From: a virus
Length of the DNA stretch: 38,239 nt
Virus record (IMG/VR): IMGVR_UViG_3300045993_000441
Span: 1-38,239 of that record
Reading direction: 5' to 3' (one strand)
A program made the position numbers and the translations under genes. Below are positions 1 to 7,210 of the stretch, piece by piece. Under the pieces are notes generated by a model that worked only from the letters and a program-made list of their open reading frames with translations, ran no database searches and had not been told where the DNA came from. Positions within the stretch are counted from its first letter, which is position 1. Every line of letters starts with the position of its first letter.

Positions 1-107
1 TAACTTATCCCACCTGCGCCACACACACACACGACCGTAGCCCCAGCTCCAACACCGGCCAACTTCGTGTGGTCCGCTGAACCACCAACTGCAACCGGAG
101 TGCTCGT
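1..107. repeat. Left copy of the 107-bp terminal overlap (contig closure)
   Basis: Bases 31-107 are identical to 38163-38239 at a constant offset of 38,132. Bases 1-30 align without gaps to 38133-38162 with nine differences, all of them purine-to-pyrimidine transversions on the plus strand, which turn this stretch into an AC-rich run. A 77-bp exact overlap is what a k=77 de Bruijn assembler leaves on a circular or circularly permuted molecule. The noisy first 30 bases look like read-end errors. True terminal redundancy is the alternative. Confidence 0.85.
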
Positions 108-230
108 AGCATCACCAATGAACAGAGTGTTCGACAGAGTTGAGTAAGCCATTTCGCCGAAGGCGAGTGTGCTTGGTGTCGTGGTAACTTGCGAAACCTT
201 GACCTTGAGTGTGACGTTCTTTGTTGCCAT
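1..230 (-). CDS. Phage tail fibre protein, N-terminal part (continues at 38239 across the contig junction)
   Basis: The gene starts at ATG 228-230, with AAGGAG six bases upstream, and reads MATKNVTLKVKVSQV onward, open to the window edge. Across the 107-bp terminal overlap it is in frame with the fibre gene ending at 37256, giving a joined product of 368 residues. The N-terminal 40 residues (an LAFGEMAYS segment, then FIGDATSTPVAVGG) resemble the start of many fibre or appendage proteins that carry SDHTKLDGI-type repeats. It follows the small virion gene at 240-509. In bases 1-30 the reading frame stays open but the residues differ from the right-hand copy, as expected from base errors. Exact role in the virion is not proven. 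Confidence 0.75.
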   Translation of the reverse strand, partial: MATKNVTLKVKVSQVTTTPSTLAFGEMAYSTLSNTLFIGDATSTPVAVGGSADHTKLAGVGAGATVVCVCGAGGIS

Positions 231-239
231 GATTGCTCC

Positions 240-509
240 TTAGAAAGTACCGCTTGAGAGGACAGTGCCTTCGAAGTCAGTGATATCGTTGATGACGTGA
301 GTGTGGACAGTGTTCGCTTTTCCAGCAAGAAGAGTGTCCGTCTCTGTCCTGTTGTAGTAGTTCGTGAGGTCAGAAGTACCGCCAACTTGAACCAAACCTT
401 GAGCAAGAATGACAGTGCTCGTACTTTGGTTAGTGACGACCACATTCACATCATCAATCACCGTGACAATGTTTTCCTCGCGAGCTGGAATGACTGTGAT
501 TTCGTTCAT
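240..509 (-). CDS. Small fibre-like virion protein (89 aa)
   Basis: Predicted structural protein. The first half is a short beta-rich segment (ITVIPAREENIVTVID), followed by NYYNRTETDTLLAGKA and then HTHVINDITDF. That YYN-T-x-VDxLLAGKAxxxHTH pattern is common in phage fibre and head-fibre C-termini, where it precedes a trimeric segment. The ATG overlaps the stop of the 506-868 gene (ATGA), so the two are translationally coupled, and the fibre gene starts nine bases after its stop. Its position behind capsid and adaptor genes could make it a head fibre or a collar fibre. I cannot separate these options from sequence alone. Confidence 0.6.
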   Translation of the reverse strand: MNEITVIPAREENIVTVIDDVNVVVTNQSTSTVILAQGLVQVGGTSDLTNYYNRTETDTLLAGKANTVHTHVINDITDFEGTVLSSGTF

Positions 510-868
510 GTGACTGTCTTGTCAAGGACAACGGTGCCCTCAATGTACTTCACCACATCGCCACTTGGGAATGTCACAAGCACATCGTACACACCGACAT
601 CAAAGCCTGACAGAGCAGCAGTTTGAGCTGCGCTGAGTTCAATCTTGAAGGCACCATCAGTGCCATCGGTCATCAGGGCACAAGTGAATGTGGCCACAAC
701 TGAGCTGTCCGTGACCTTCTTGCGAATCTTGGCAGCAACTGTGGCACTAGTCAGGTCAATCGGCACATTGCCAACATTGCCTTCACTGATGTACGTGCTG
801 TACAGAGTAAAAACCTTGCGGAAGGTGACCTTCTTCTCAACGAGGATGTTGTGCTTACCGGCGCTCAT
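506..868 (-). CDS. Small virion protein, BppU N-terminal/Ig-like type (120 aa)
   Basis: The product begins MSAGKHNILVEKKVTFRKVF and continues with a DLTSATVAAKIRKK segment, then ALSGFDVGVYDVLVTFPSGD and a closing VEGTVVL-like strand (YIEGTVVLDKTVT). This layout of an initial beta strand, a polar DLTGxxxxxxIR strand and a final xYDxxxxxxSGxxxxxxxGxxxV strand is that of the small beta-sandwich proteins found in many phages and compared with the N-terminal domain of baseplate upper proteins. The ATG overlaps the stop of the upstream adaptor gene (ATGA). The likely role is a virion accessory or fibre-anchoring protein; the precise location is inferred only from gene order. Confidence 0.55.
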   Translation of the reverse strand: MSAGKHNILVEKKVTFRKVFTLYSTYISEGNVGNVPIDLTSATVAAKIRKKVTDSSVVATFTCALMTDGTDGAFKIELSAAQTAALSGFDVGVYDVLVTFPSGDVVKYIEGTVVLDKTVT

Positions 869-1410
869 AGTACGATGCTCCGAACACCCATCTTCGAACC
901 AGGGGCATTCATCAGAACGCCTGGGCCAATGCTCTTCAGGAGGTCAATCACAAGGGTAGGAATGGTGCCAACACCTTCCTTGAATGTATAGTCAAGTGGC
1001 CCAACCTTGGAAGCCTTGAGCTGCATCAACTCAGCATCGGAAGCAGGACGCTCACCTTCAGTCCACTTCCACCAAGCCATCTCGAACACTGCTTGCTTCA
1101 CCTTGGTGTGCACGACAGTGGAGGGTTGTTGAACTTGCTCTTCGTTGTACACGAGCTTTCGTGGCCACTTCAGGGGTTGTGTGCGAACAGTCCGCAAACC
1201 ATCAAAGTCGAAGGTCTCAATCACATTGGAAGCAGTCACCAGGAGTGCGGTCTTGATGGCATCATCAAGGTCAGCCCATGCTACAGTCGCTCCATCAGCA
1301 TCTGGGCCAAAGGCACCATAGCGGGCTGCGAAGTAGTCATCAGCTTCTGCTACAGTTGCGTAGCAGTTCATAGTAACGGACTGAGGGTCCGCGTCAAGTA
1401 CAAAGGCCAT
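865..1410 (-). CDS. DnaT-like head-tail adaptor (head completion) protein
   Basis: The 181-residue product shows the hallmarks of the phage family annotated DnaT-like ssDNA-binding protein: an early ATVAEADDYFAARYG helix, a KTALLVTASNVIETFDFDG helix and the RTQPLKWPRK motif, followed by an amphipathic helical region. In tailed phages a gene of this kind next to the capsid gene generally acts as a head-completion or adaptor protein docking on the portal, and that is my preferred role. I use ATG 1408-1410 rather than the upstream in-frame ATG at 1440, because a GGAG lies seven bases before it and family members start MAFVLD or MALVLT. The 3' end overlaps the next gene. Confidence 0.65.
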   Translation of the reverse strand: MAFVLDADPQSVTMNCYATVAEADDYFAARYGAFGPDADGATVAWADLDDAIKTALLVTASNVIETFDFDGLRTVRTQPLKWPRKLVYNEEQVQQPSTVVHTKVKQAVFEMAWWKWTEGERPASDAELMQLKASKVGPLDYTFKEGVGTIPTLVIDLLKSIGPGVLMNAPGSKMGVRSIVL

Positions 1411-1541
1411 ATTGTTCTCCAGGATGCAGTCTTTGAACACCAGGTTCCATCTTGATAGCGAAGTGTTTCATTCGCATTAGGTGGTAATGGCCTTCGGTCG
1501 GCTTTTAGGGCCGGAAGATTACTTCTTCTTCATCGTACTTC

Positions 1542-1549
1542 TATTTATC
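1542..1549 (-). promoter_or_regulatory. TAAATA late-promoter-like motif upstream of the adaptor gene
   Basis: On the minus strand the bases read GATAAATA followed by GAAGTAC, nearly the same as at 6489 (GATAAATAGAAGTACA). It lies in the 230-bp gap between the capsid and adaptor genes, 132 bases before the ATG. A hairpin-forming stretch with GTAAT/ATTAC ends (about 1481-1525) falls inside the leader. It resembles the NATAAATA late promoters of T4-type cyanophages. Function is inferred. Confidence 0.45.
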
Positions 1550-1566
1550 GTGAATCAGAAGTAGGT

Positions 1567-1628
1567 GAGGGACTCGACCTTCACAGGCGGAGTCCCTCGG
1601 TTCAAATCAGGCCTAGCACAGAGGCCTG
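1567..1628 (-). terminator. Tandem hairpins after the major capsid gene
   Basis: Two inverted repeats follow the capsid stop. The first met by a minus-strand transcript is CAGGCCT/AGGCCTG (1608-1614 with 1622-1628, 7-base loop). The second is GAGGGACTC/GAGTCCCTC (1567-1575 with 1590-1598, 14-base loop). Neither has a clear T-run, so they may be weak terminators or 3'-end stabilisers that raise capsid mRNA over downstream genes. Confidence 0.5.
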
Positions 1629-1640
1629 AAGCTTCAATGC

Positions 1641-2570
1641 TTAGGCAGCATTGGCGCCAACAGACGAGCTGGTCACACCGACATACACAGCATCGGTGTC
1701 AACAATCCCATAGGTACCAACCCAGTACCAGCCGATGTTGACGAAACGACCCAGAGCATCAAACGGCCCAGTGAGGGTCAGACGGAGAGGAGCGGACTCA
1801 GCCTTGCCCAGGGCATTTGCACCCATGAACAGACCGCGGTAAGCATCAACGGTGCCAGCACCAGCCTGGTCAGCATACACAATGTCGTTGTTCGACACAA
1901 TGCGGAAACCACTGATAGCACCAACTTCGTTCGCCAGAACAGCATCCACAGAGCCGGAGTACTTGTTCAGGTCTTGCCACGAACCAGCACCAACTGCATT
2001 GCGCAGGTCGTGAATCTGGTCATCGTGCAGCACAGCAACGTACTGCATGCCAATCTTCTGCACGTTCTTGCGGGACAGCTTGTTGTAGATGGTGTTCAGG
2101 AACTGTGGCGTCATAACGTCACCAGCAGCCAGAGCAGCTTCCGAAGCAGCATTGAACAGAACGTTCGAAGATGCATTCAGGGCATTCACAGCCAGTTGGT
2201 TCGTGGTCGAGCCAGCATTGATGCCGACCACTTGAGCAGCAGCGAGGTCAACCTTGCCACCGGACTGGAGGTTCATCAGCTTCGTCGTGGTCACAGCCTG
2301 ACCGAATTCAGCCGGTGTGAACAGGATTTGCGTGTCAGACATCGTGGTGCGACCAGCTTCGTCGTACTCAGCCAGTGGCGTGGTAGCCTTGGCAAGACGA
2401 GCAAACTTCGTCATCTCGATGCTCTTGGCACCAACGGATTGGCGGAACTGAGCCAGTTGGTCCATGACGTTGTCTTGACCTGCCGAAACCAGGAAGGCTT
2501 GAGCAAATGCCAGGACGGCGGAGTTGTCCAGCTCAGTTGAGCCAGTCATGTTCGTGTAGATTGCAGCCAT
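1641..2570 (-). CDS. Major capsid protein, N4-gp56 family (HK97 fold)
   Basis: The 309-residue protein forms the icosahedral shell. Recognisable features are the LAEYDEAGRTT segment followed by TPAEFGQAVTTTKLMNL (about residues 67-102), a helix beginning MTPQFLNTIYNKLSRKNVQK, the HDDQIHDLRNAVGAGSWQDL segment (about 183-202) and the LANEVGAISGFRIVSNN strand. This order matches the N4-gp56 family of HK97-fold capsid proteins, and no N-terminal delta domain is visible. A strong AAGGAG stands eight bases before the ATG. The gene follows the scaffold gene by 29 bases and is followed by tandem hairpins, the usual setting for a very highly expressed late gene. Confidence 0.85.
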   Translation of the reverse strand: MAAIYTNMTGSTELDNSAVLAFAQAFLVSAGQDNVMDQLAQFRQSVGAKSIEMTKFARLAKATTPLAEYDEAGRTTMSDTQILFTPAEFGQAVTTTKLMNLQSGGKVDLAAAQVVGINAGSTTNQLAVNALNASSNVLFNAASEAALAAGDVMTPQFLNTIYNKLSRKNVQKIGMQYVAVLHDDQIHDLRNAVGAGSWQDLNKYSGSVDAVLANEVGAISGFRIVSNNDIVYADQAGAGTVDAYRGLFMGANALGKAESAPLRLTLTGPFDALGRFVNIGWYWVGTYGIVDTDAVYVGVTSSSVGANAA

Positions 2571-2599
2571 TTGTTGGGCTCCTTTGATTGGTTAGACCG

Positions 2600-3232
2600 T
2601 TAGGCCTTCGAATACTTCCTCATGACAGCCTCAATTTCCTTCACGGACTTTGCAGACTGAATCTCGGTCTCATAACTGGACTTCCCCGTACTACCTTGGG
2701 CAGCAACCTTTGGAGCGGGAGCTGATTTGGGCGTAGTAGAAGTACCAGAGCTCTGTTCGTTTGGGTCGGCTTGTACCTCCCCGAACAAAACTGGCTCAGC
2801 AGTCTTGAGTGCCTCGATTGCGGCTGTGATGCTGTCAACCTTGACATTGTCAGAGTCATCAAACTCAATCTTCGACATGTCCAGCACCTTCAATGCAAGC
2901 GTCTTGCTCTTCACTCCGGCAGCTTCCAAGGCGGTGGAAACGTGGGTTTCAAGCTTTTGCTTCTTGATGGTACTCTTGTAGCCTTCGAAGTCCTCTGCGA
3001 GCTTGGACTTCTCTGTCATCAGAGCATCCAATTGCTTTTGAAGGTCTCCAGAACTACCTGACGTAGCCTTGAGTTCTCGGTTTGCCACACGAAGCTTGTC
3101 ACGTTCTGCTGCTGTTGACTCAACCAGGGCTTGAAGCCTGATTAGTTCAGCACCGGTGTCAACTTGCTTTGTGTTCTCACCTTCAACTGTTTTGTGCGAG
3201 TCGTTGCCACTCGGTTCACTTGATGTCGTCAT
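2600..3232 (-). CDS. Capsid assembly scaffolding protein
   Basis: The product has 210 residues and is highly charged, with a disordered N-terminus (SSEPSGNDSHKTVEGEN), a coiled-coil segment (about residues 28-95, ELIRLQALVESTAAERDKLR and the QKQLDALMTEKSKLAEDFEG stretch) and a Pro/Ala/Ser-rich linker before a basic C-terminal helix (KSVKEIEAVMRKYSKA). Scaffold proteins usually bind capsid protein through such a basic C-terminal helix. Position between portal and capsid genes is the standard one. The ATG has an AGGA upstream. A GATAAATA motif lies 59 bases before the start, so the gene may head a scaffold-capsid transcript. There is no protease motif, so head maturation is either protease-independent or uses a protein I do not recognise. 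Confidence 0.8.
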   Translation of the reverse strand: MTTSSEPSGNDSHKTVEGENTKQVDTGAELIRLQALVESTAAERDKLRVANRELKATSGSSGDLQKQLDALMTEKSKLAEDFEGYKSTIKKQKLETHVSTALEAAGVKSKTLALKVLDMSKIEFDDSDNVKVDSITAAIEALKTAEPVLFGEVQADPNEQSSGTSTTPKSAPAPKVAAQGSTGKSSYETEIQSAKSVKEIEAVMRKYSKA

Positions 3233-3290
3233 GACTTTGTCCTATCCAGGAAGTATGGTGTATGATTTGTAGGCATTGAAGCCTCGCACT

Positions 3291-3298
3291 TATTTATC
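3291..3298 (-). promoter_or_regulatory. TAAATA late-promoter-like motif upstream of the scaffold gene
   Basis: The minus strand reads CACGATAAATAAGTGCG in the 78-bp gap between the portal stop and the scaffold ATG, 59 bases before the start. A small hairpin (AGGC-TTCAA-TGCCT type) lies just downstream in the leader. Same CGATAAATA core as at 1542 and 29024. Promoter role is inferred from recurrence and strand bias. Confidence 0.45.
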
Positions 3299-3310
3299 GT
3301 GCCCTGGTGA

Positions 3311-4738
3311 TTACATCGGAGCAACAGGAGGCATCTTTTGGGCAACCGGAGGTACTGCAGCTACGACTGGAGCTACGACTGGAGCATTCGTAGCATCAAT
3401 CTCAGCAACCTTCTTCTCGGCTTCTGGCTTTGACAGCCCTTGAACTGCCATGAAGTAGTCAACCCGAGTAGCACGATTGGCAGCAATCCGAAGGTTCCAA
3501 ACTTCTTCAGTGGCCTTCTCATCAACTGGAAGGTCAGGAGCACCGAAGTGGATGTACAACTCAGCATCATCGCTGAAAGTATTTGGCTTCGCGAAGTTCA
3601 CAACAGTCTTCACGGACTTGAACAGCCGCTTGAACCCAGCCTCCATCATCCGCTGACGCTTCTTGCGAAGCTCAAGGTTCGGCATTTCCTTCACGAGGAG
3701 CTTGAACCCACTGTCAGCACCATTCTGGTCCATCTTAGCATTCACGTTCCAGTCACCTGCGAAGTCAATGACCCAAGATTGCACCATTGCATCAAGTGGC
3801 TGAAGGTTCGGCTTTGGTCCCTTGTACTCCACGAATGGAGCTTGCACACCATCGGTGTTAATCTGAATGACCTTGCCCGGCCCGCCAATGGCAGCAGCAC
3901 CCATAGCAGGACGCATACGCGGCAGTGCTTCGCCATCAATCTGAGTTGGAACCATTGCTCCACCTTGCTCACCCTCAACAGTAGCATTCGTGAACAGAGT
4001 TTCGAGCTTGCCCCAAGCAGCACTGTACTCGGAGTCACTGAGTGCGATGTTGTAGATGTCATTCATCCCAATCAAGTCCTCTGGGATTTCATTGAAGAAG
4101 CCCTCACGAGGAGTATTAGTATCGTGGAATGCAGCCGTAATCACGACCCCATAAGGGTTCGGCTCAACACTTGTGATTGTCTCAGCACCAGTTGTCTCAT
4201 CAACTTCGATGTCCTGATAAAGCTCTGGGCTGATGACACGGTATGTCTCACCCTTGTCAGTCTCGCCAGTGCAGTAAATCAGGAGCAGCACCTTCTTGCT
4301 GAGCTCATCGTACAACACACCAGAGTTGTGCGGCCCAAGCAGTGTGAATGCAAGACGGTCCTCTTCGCTGATGTAGTACGGCAGCACCATTGTCGTCTTC
4401 AACATCCGGACTGCTGGGTCAAGGTTCGTGAAGAACTCAATCCACTCAGCGCTCTCGAACAGCTCTTGTGCTCGAGCAGTTTGTGCCTCGTCCACAGTGT
4501 CGCCAACAAAGACTTCCATGACTGGCGGCTTACCGCTGAACAGCATACCGCTCTTGTCAACAACCATCTTCACAATGTTCCGAAAGCGAGCAGCCAGCAT
4601 ACCAGAGCTGAAGGTGTGAAAGCGAATGCGCTTCAACTCCTTCTCAACGTACTCCTTCTGGTCACCGTCGTAATAGTCAAGGAACTTCTCTGCCAGTTCC
4701 TTGTCATCCATGTCAAATAGGTCTGTGAACTTAGCCAT
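3311..4738 (-). CDS. Portal protein
   Basis: The 475-residue protein forms the dodecameric DNA entry ring at one capsid vertex and is the docking site for terminase. Its N-terminal LAEKFLDYYDGDQKEYVEKE region, the RNIVKMVVDKSGMLFSGKPP helix-turn, and the later IDFAGDWNV and FKRLFKSVK segments resemble SPP1 gp6/phage-like portal proteins. The C-terminal tail is a Pro/Val/Ala-rich low-complexity stretch (about 452-475) that is probably disordered. The ATG lies inside the end of the large terminase gene (8-base overlap), the expected TerL-portal coupling. A GATAAATA motif follows in the gap to the scaffold gene. Confidence 0.85.
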   Translation of the reverse strand: MAKFTDLFDMDDKELAEKFLDYYDGDQKEYVEKELKRIRFHTFSSGMLAARFRNIVKMVVDKSGMLFSGKPPVMEVFVGDTVDEAQTARAQELFESAEWIEFFTNLDPAVRMLKTTMVLPYYISEEDRLAFTLLGPHNSGVLYDELSKKVLLLIYCTGETDKGETYRVISPELYQDIEVDETTGAETITSVEPNPYGVVITAAFHDTNTPREGFFNEIPEDLIGMNDIYNIALSDSEYSAAWGKLETLFTNATVEGEQGGAMVPTQIDGEALPRMRPAMGAAAIGGPGKVIQINTDGVQAPFVEYKGPKPNLQPLDAMVQSWVIDFAGDWNVNAKMDQNGADSGFKLLVKEMPNLELRKKRQRMMEAGFKRLFKSVKTVVNFAKPNTFSDDAELYIHFGAPDLPVDEKATEEVWNLRIAANRATRVDYFMAVQGLSKPEAEKKVAEIDATNAPVVAPVVAAVPPVAQKMPPVAPM

Positions 4739-6002
4739 ATTGCCTCAATGTTGGTTTGCCCTGCAAAGGGAAGTTGAAGTGGATGTAGTACCCACCAGCA
4801 TCAAGCGGGTGGTCCACGTTGTTCGATTTGTCCGGCTCTCCATCTTTCCAGCCTTGTCGCTCCAAACAGCGAGTGTACACGGGGCAGAGCTTAGTATTTA
4901 CTCTGTATCGGCGCTGATTCATAGCATTGCAGAACATCGCATTCATGCTATTGATGCGGTCACCTACACCTGGATTGCTTGGGTTCACCTTGAGTTCAAA
5001 GCCGAACTGCTTGATGATGGCATGTGAAGTAGCCATGCCTGCTGGATTGCGGTTCTTGCCTGAGGCATCTGGGTACACAATGACACGACGGTCAGGGTAC
5101 TTTGCCTTGATGGCCTTGCACATCGCAGTAGTGTCGTACAGGTCAATGAACTCGTGAACTGCTCGTGGCTCTTGTCCCTCAAGGACGTGCGCAATGGCTG
5201 CACAGTGCTCGATGTTGAAGTCCATCCCAATGAAGATTGGGGCACCACGGGCCTTCTCAGCCGTGAAATCAGTGTCATTCTGAGTACGGTCAAAGCAGTT
5301 GTACACAGTCGCTGTGAAGATGTTCGCGAACTCGCCATTGATGTAAGCAGAGCGCTTATTCGCTGGAATGTTCACCATTCGGGACTCAATGTACCCCTTC
5401 GGCAACAGGAAGTTGTCCGTCATCTTCACGTGCCAAATTTTCGTCATTGGCGTGGCTTGCTCAACAAAGCGCCGGTGCATGAAAGCATAGCCCTCTGGAG
5501 TACTGACAGCGAACTGAATGGTGTTCTCAGCCTCGGACAAACGGTTGCCAAGCTCAACAAAGGCATCATAAGCCATGTCAGCATTGCGGCACAGGTCTGC
5601 CTCATCAAAGCCACCCCAAGCGAGTGACATACCATTCATCCGTGTGTAGTTCTCAGCTGACACGTTCAGCCAGATGCGAGAGGTCTTGCGGCCAATCTTG
5701 ATGTCAAGGAAGTCCACATAGGTATTGGAGAGACGGTCCACATCGTATTCCAGCCCGGTCTTTGGGAGAATACGGCGAAGGATAGGCACCACATTTCGCT
5801 GGTTCATCCCGCTGATTGGACTGATGATGACGCCGTGTTCACCTGGGTACAGCTCAACTGCACAACGAAGAGCTTTCCAAGTCAGTGCTTCGGTCTTGCC
5901 AGCACGATACCCTCCCACAAACCCCTGAATAGGTGTGACATCGTCCATAACGAAGTCAACCTGGTGCGGCATCAGTGTGGGTTGGAGTTCGAGAACCCTC
6001 AT
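4731..6002 (-). CDS. terL: Terminase large subunit
   Basis: This 423-residue ATPase-nuclease motor translocates DNA into the prohead and cuts it. The ATPase domain has the Walker A motif GGYRAGKT (residues 30-37) and the Walker B segment WGGFDEAD with D133 and E134. The C-terminal RNase H-like nuclease has the expected acidic residues in GMDFN (D261), YPDASG (D312) and DHPLDAGGYY (D401). The length is usual for compact siphovirus terminases. The start overlaps the small terminase stop (ATGA). A TAAATA motif lies in the coding sequence at 4895-4902 and could drive the portal transcript. The packaging strategy (headful or cos) cannot be told from this protein alone; the circularly closing contig favours headful. 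Confidence 0.92.
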   Translation of the reverse strand: MRVLELQPTLMPHQVDFVMDDVTPIQGFVGGYRAGKTEALTWKALRCAVELYPGEHGVIISPISGMNQRNVVPILRRILPKTGLEYDVDRLSNTYVDFLDIKIGRKTSRIWLNVSAENYTRMNGMSLAWGGFDEADLCRNADMAYDAFVELGNRLSEAENTIQFAVSTPEGYAFMHRRFVEQATPMTKIWHVKMTDNFLLPKGYIESRMVNIPANKRSAYINGEFANIFTATVYNCFDRTQNDTDFTAEKARGAPIFIGMDFNIEHCAAIAHVLEGQEPRAVHEFIDLYDTTAMCKAIKAKYPDRRVIVYPDASGKNRNPAGMATSHAIIKQFGFELKVNPSNPGVGDRINSMNAMFCNAMNQRRYRVNTKLCPVYTRCLERQGWKDGEPDKSNNVDHPLDAGGYYIHFNFPLQGKPTLRQYG

Positions 6003-6445
6003 TCGGCTTCTACATCCGGTCGCTCAATGATTTGTGGCTTCGACTCAACAGCATCGTACTGCAGGCCGATGTGCTCAACAATCTGCTTCTGCCCAAGCTG
6101 TTCGTACTTTCGGGCATGAAGGTCAATAGCCTTCAGCAGTACATTGGATGGGACATCTGAGCGAGTAAGCATGCCCTCATCGAGGTCCATGAACTCTTTG
6201 ATGATACGGGTAAGTGCATGCCGTGGAAGGTTCTTGGCTTCAAACTTGCCGGCATTGAATGCATCACCGTGATGCTTCATCAAGGTAGTCCGAGAGATGT
6301 TGAACCTTTCGGCAATCTCATCGGCTGTGTAGTTGTACTGAGCCATGTTGAAAACTGACTCATCTGACAACTCAATTGGACGATATTTGCTGTTAGGAGC
6401 CACTTTTTGAACAAGTGACAACCCATCACGCGAGGTAAAGCTCAT
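5999..6445 (-). CDS. terS: Terminase small subunit
   Basis: The 148-residue protein recognises packaging-start DNA and regulates the large subunit. A helix-turn-helix is visible at about residues 38-58 (YTADEIAERFNISRTTLMKH), followed by a helical central region (LTRIIKEFMDLDEG and LLKAIDLHARKYEQLGQ) that would oligomerise, and an acidic tail. It directly precedes terL with an ATGA overlap. GGAG lies nine bases before the ATG, and a GATAAATA motif lies 44 bases upstream, so it may head the late head operon. Assignment rests on the HTH and the position rather than on strong family similarity. Confidence 0.8.
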   Translation of the reverse strand: MSFTSRDGLSLVQKVAPNSKYRPIELSDESVFNMAQYNYTADEIAERFNISRTTLMKHHGDAFNAGKFEAKNLPRHALTRIIKEFMDLDEGMLTRSDVPSNVLLKAIDLHARKYEQLGQKQIVEHIGLQYDAVESKPQIIERPDVEAE

Positions 6446-6488
6446 AATGATTTCTCCGGCTGGACGTAGGTGTCTGAGTATGTACTTC

Positions 6489-6496
6489 TATTTATC
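6489..6496 (-). promoter_or_regulatory. TAAATA late-promoter-like motif upstream of terS
   Basis: On the minus strand the bases read TTGATAAATAGAAGTACAT, nearly the same as at 1542. The motif lies 44 bases upstream of the small terminase ATG in the only gap before the packaging operon, where a late promoter would be expected. The role is inferred. Confidence 0.5.
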
Positions 6497-6513
6497 AACA
6501 AGGAAGAAACATT

Positions 6514-6582
6514 CTCACACAGGCGGAGGGAGGGCCATTGTAAGATTTACCGTAATGGGTAAATCTAGGGGTCAGCCCTTTT
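6514..6582 (+). repeat. Structured dispersed repeat, copy R1
   Basis: The stretch from CTCACAC to CCCTTTT is the reverse complement of copies at 11430-11499 and 31751-31820. Inside it GATTTACC and GGTAAATC form an 8-bp inverted repeat around GTAATG, and AGGGC/GCCCT forms an outer pair. R1 lies between the 6581-6877 stop and the terS promoter motif, so here the element is intergenic, and it is inverted relative to R2 and R3. With R3 it shares about 43 identical bases. Function unknown. Confidence 0.8.
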
Positions 6583-6877
6583 AGATACGGATATTCTCGC
6601 AGATGATGTCAAGGGCAGCTGCATCGTACGACAGAGCCTTGCACTCGTCCTGAATGCAGGAGATTGCGAGCTGCCCTGACATAATTCGAACCTTGTTTAG
6701 TTCGAGCCCAGAGGCTACGATGACTTTTGTTTGCTGAGGTGCGACTTGGACAATCGCATACCAAATGGCCCTGCGGTGAGTGCCACGTTTTGGTTCTGGG
6801 TAGAAGTTCTCGGTGTAGATGTCCAGTGCGGCATCTAGGAGAGAACCTTCCCGCCAATTGAAGGAAGAAACGGTCAT
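6581..6877 (-). CDS. Hypothetical protein (98 aa)
   Basis: I do not recognise this family. The product is soluble and mixed alpha/beta, beginning MTVSSFNWREGSLLDAALDI, with a conserved-looking HRRAIWYAIVQVAP strand-turn and two cysteines in the C-terminal half (SCIQDEC, IICENI). There is no signal peptide or membrane segment. It is the last accessory gene before the packaging operon. The start codon abuts a perfect 10-bp inverted repeat (6877-6902) whose loop carries GTTACA, the same hexamer seen in the upstream cassettes, so expression may be controlled there. There is no good Shine-Dalgarno sequence outside that hairpin. The stop lies at the edge of repeat R1. Confidence 0.6.
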   Translation of the reverse strand: MTVSSFNWREGSLLDAALDIYTENFYPEPKRGTHRRAIWYAIVQVAPQQTKVIVASGLELNKVRIMSGQLAISCIQDECKALSYDAAALDIICENIRI

Positions 6878-6902
6878 AGGACCGATTGTAACATCGGTCC
6901 TA
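6877..6902 (-). promoter_or_regulatory. Perfect inverted repeat abutting the start codon of the 98-aa gene
   Basis: The arms TAGGACCGAT and ATCGGTCCTA flank the hexamer GTTACA (minus strand), and the last arm base is the A of the ATG at 6877. In RNA this would hide the translation start; in DNA it is a candidate operator. GTTACA also recurs in cassettes A, C, D and E. Confidence 0.5.
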
Positions 6903-6925
6903 GGCGGTGGAGGAAGAAGCGAGGA

Positions 6926-7210
6926 CTAGAAGTCTCGGCTGTTCGTCATCCCGCCATCAAGTTTGCCATTTTCCATCTGGCAAAAGCCGGTGTTCTTGGC
7001 TGTCTTTAGGTCCTTCGTGTCACCGTAAGAAACCATCAAGGTTCCAGTCTTGGAGCGAAAAAGCACAATTGCCTGCGGCTTTGTACCAGCGGGCCAATCA
7101 GCAATCGAGAGCTCTTGACACTTTGGTAGGAGTTTTGCCTCGGCATTTGTGATTGAGACATCGGCAAGGGCTGAAGTACTGATGAGAGCCAGGAGCAAAA
7201 GGGCTTTCAT
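6926..7210 (-). CDS. Small secreted (periplasmic) protein (94 aa)
   Basis: The product starts MKALLLLALISTSALADVS, a clear Sec signal peptide with probable cleavage after ALA (residue 15 or so). The mature part is about 79 residues, with two cysteines (LPKCQEL and TGFCQME) that could form a disulphide in the periplasm. I chose ATG 7210 because it directly follows the upstream gene in an ATGA overlap and gives a canonical signal sequence; the longer in-frame start at 7249 would bury it. Function is unknown. Secreted small proteins among phage early genes often act on the host envelope, for example in superinfection exclusion, but nothing here proves this. Confidence 0.65.
   Translation of the reverse strand: MKALLLLALISTSALADVSITNAEAKLLPKCQELSIADWPAGTKPQAIVLFRSKTGTLMVSYGDTKDLKTAKNTGFCQMENGKLDGGMTNSRDF

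Noticed and set aside
21-32. AC dinucleotide repeat as a microsatellite or slippage site
   Set aside because: The other copy of this stretch (38153-38162) lacks it; the difference is best explained by substitution errors at a contig end.
865-1410. True replication DnaT (primosome) protein
   Set aside because: The name is historical for this phage family; the position after the capsid gene and the WPR motif fit a head adaptor.
3440-4720. 426-residue open frame on the plus strand
   Set aside because: It lies exactly opposite the portal gene, and has a shadow-like composition and no ribosome site. Similar long plus-strand frames opposite TerL, capsid, hub and tail tube were rejected for the same reason.
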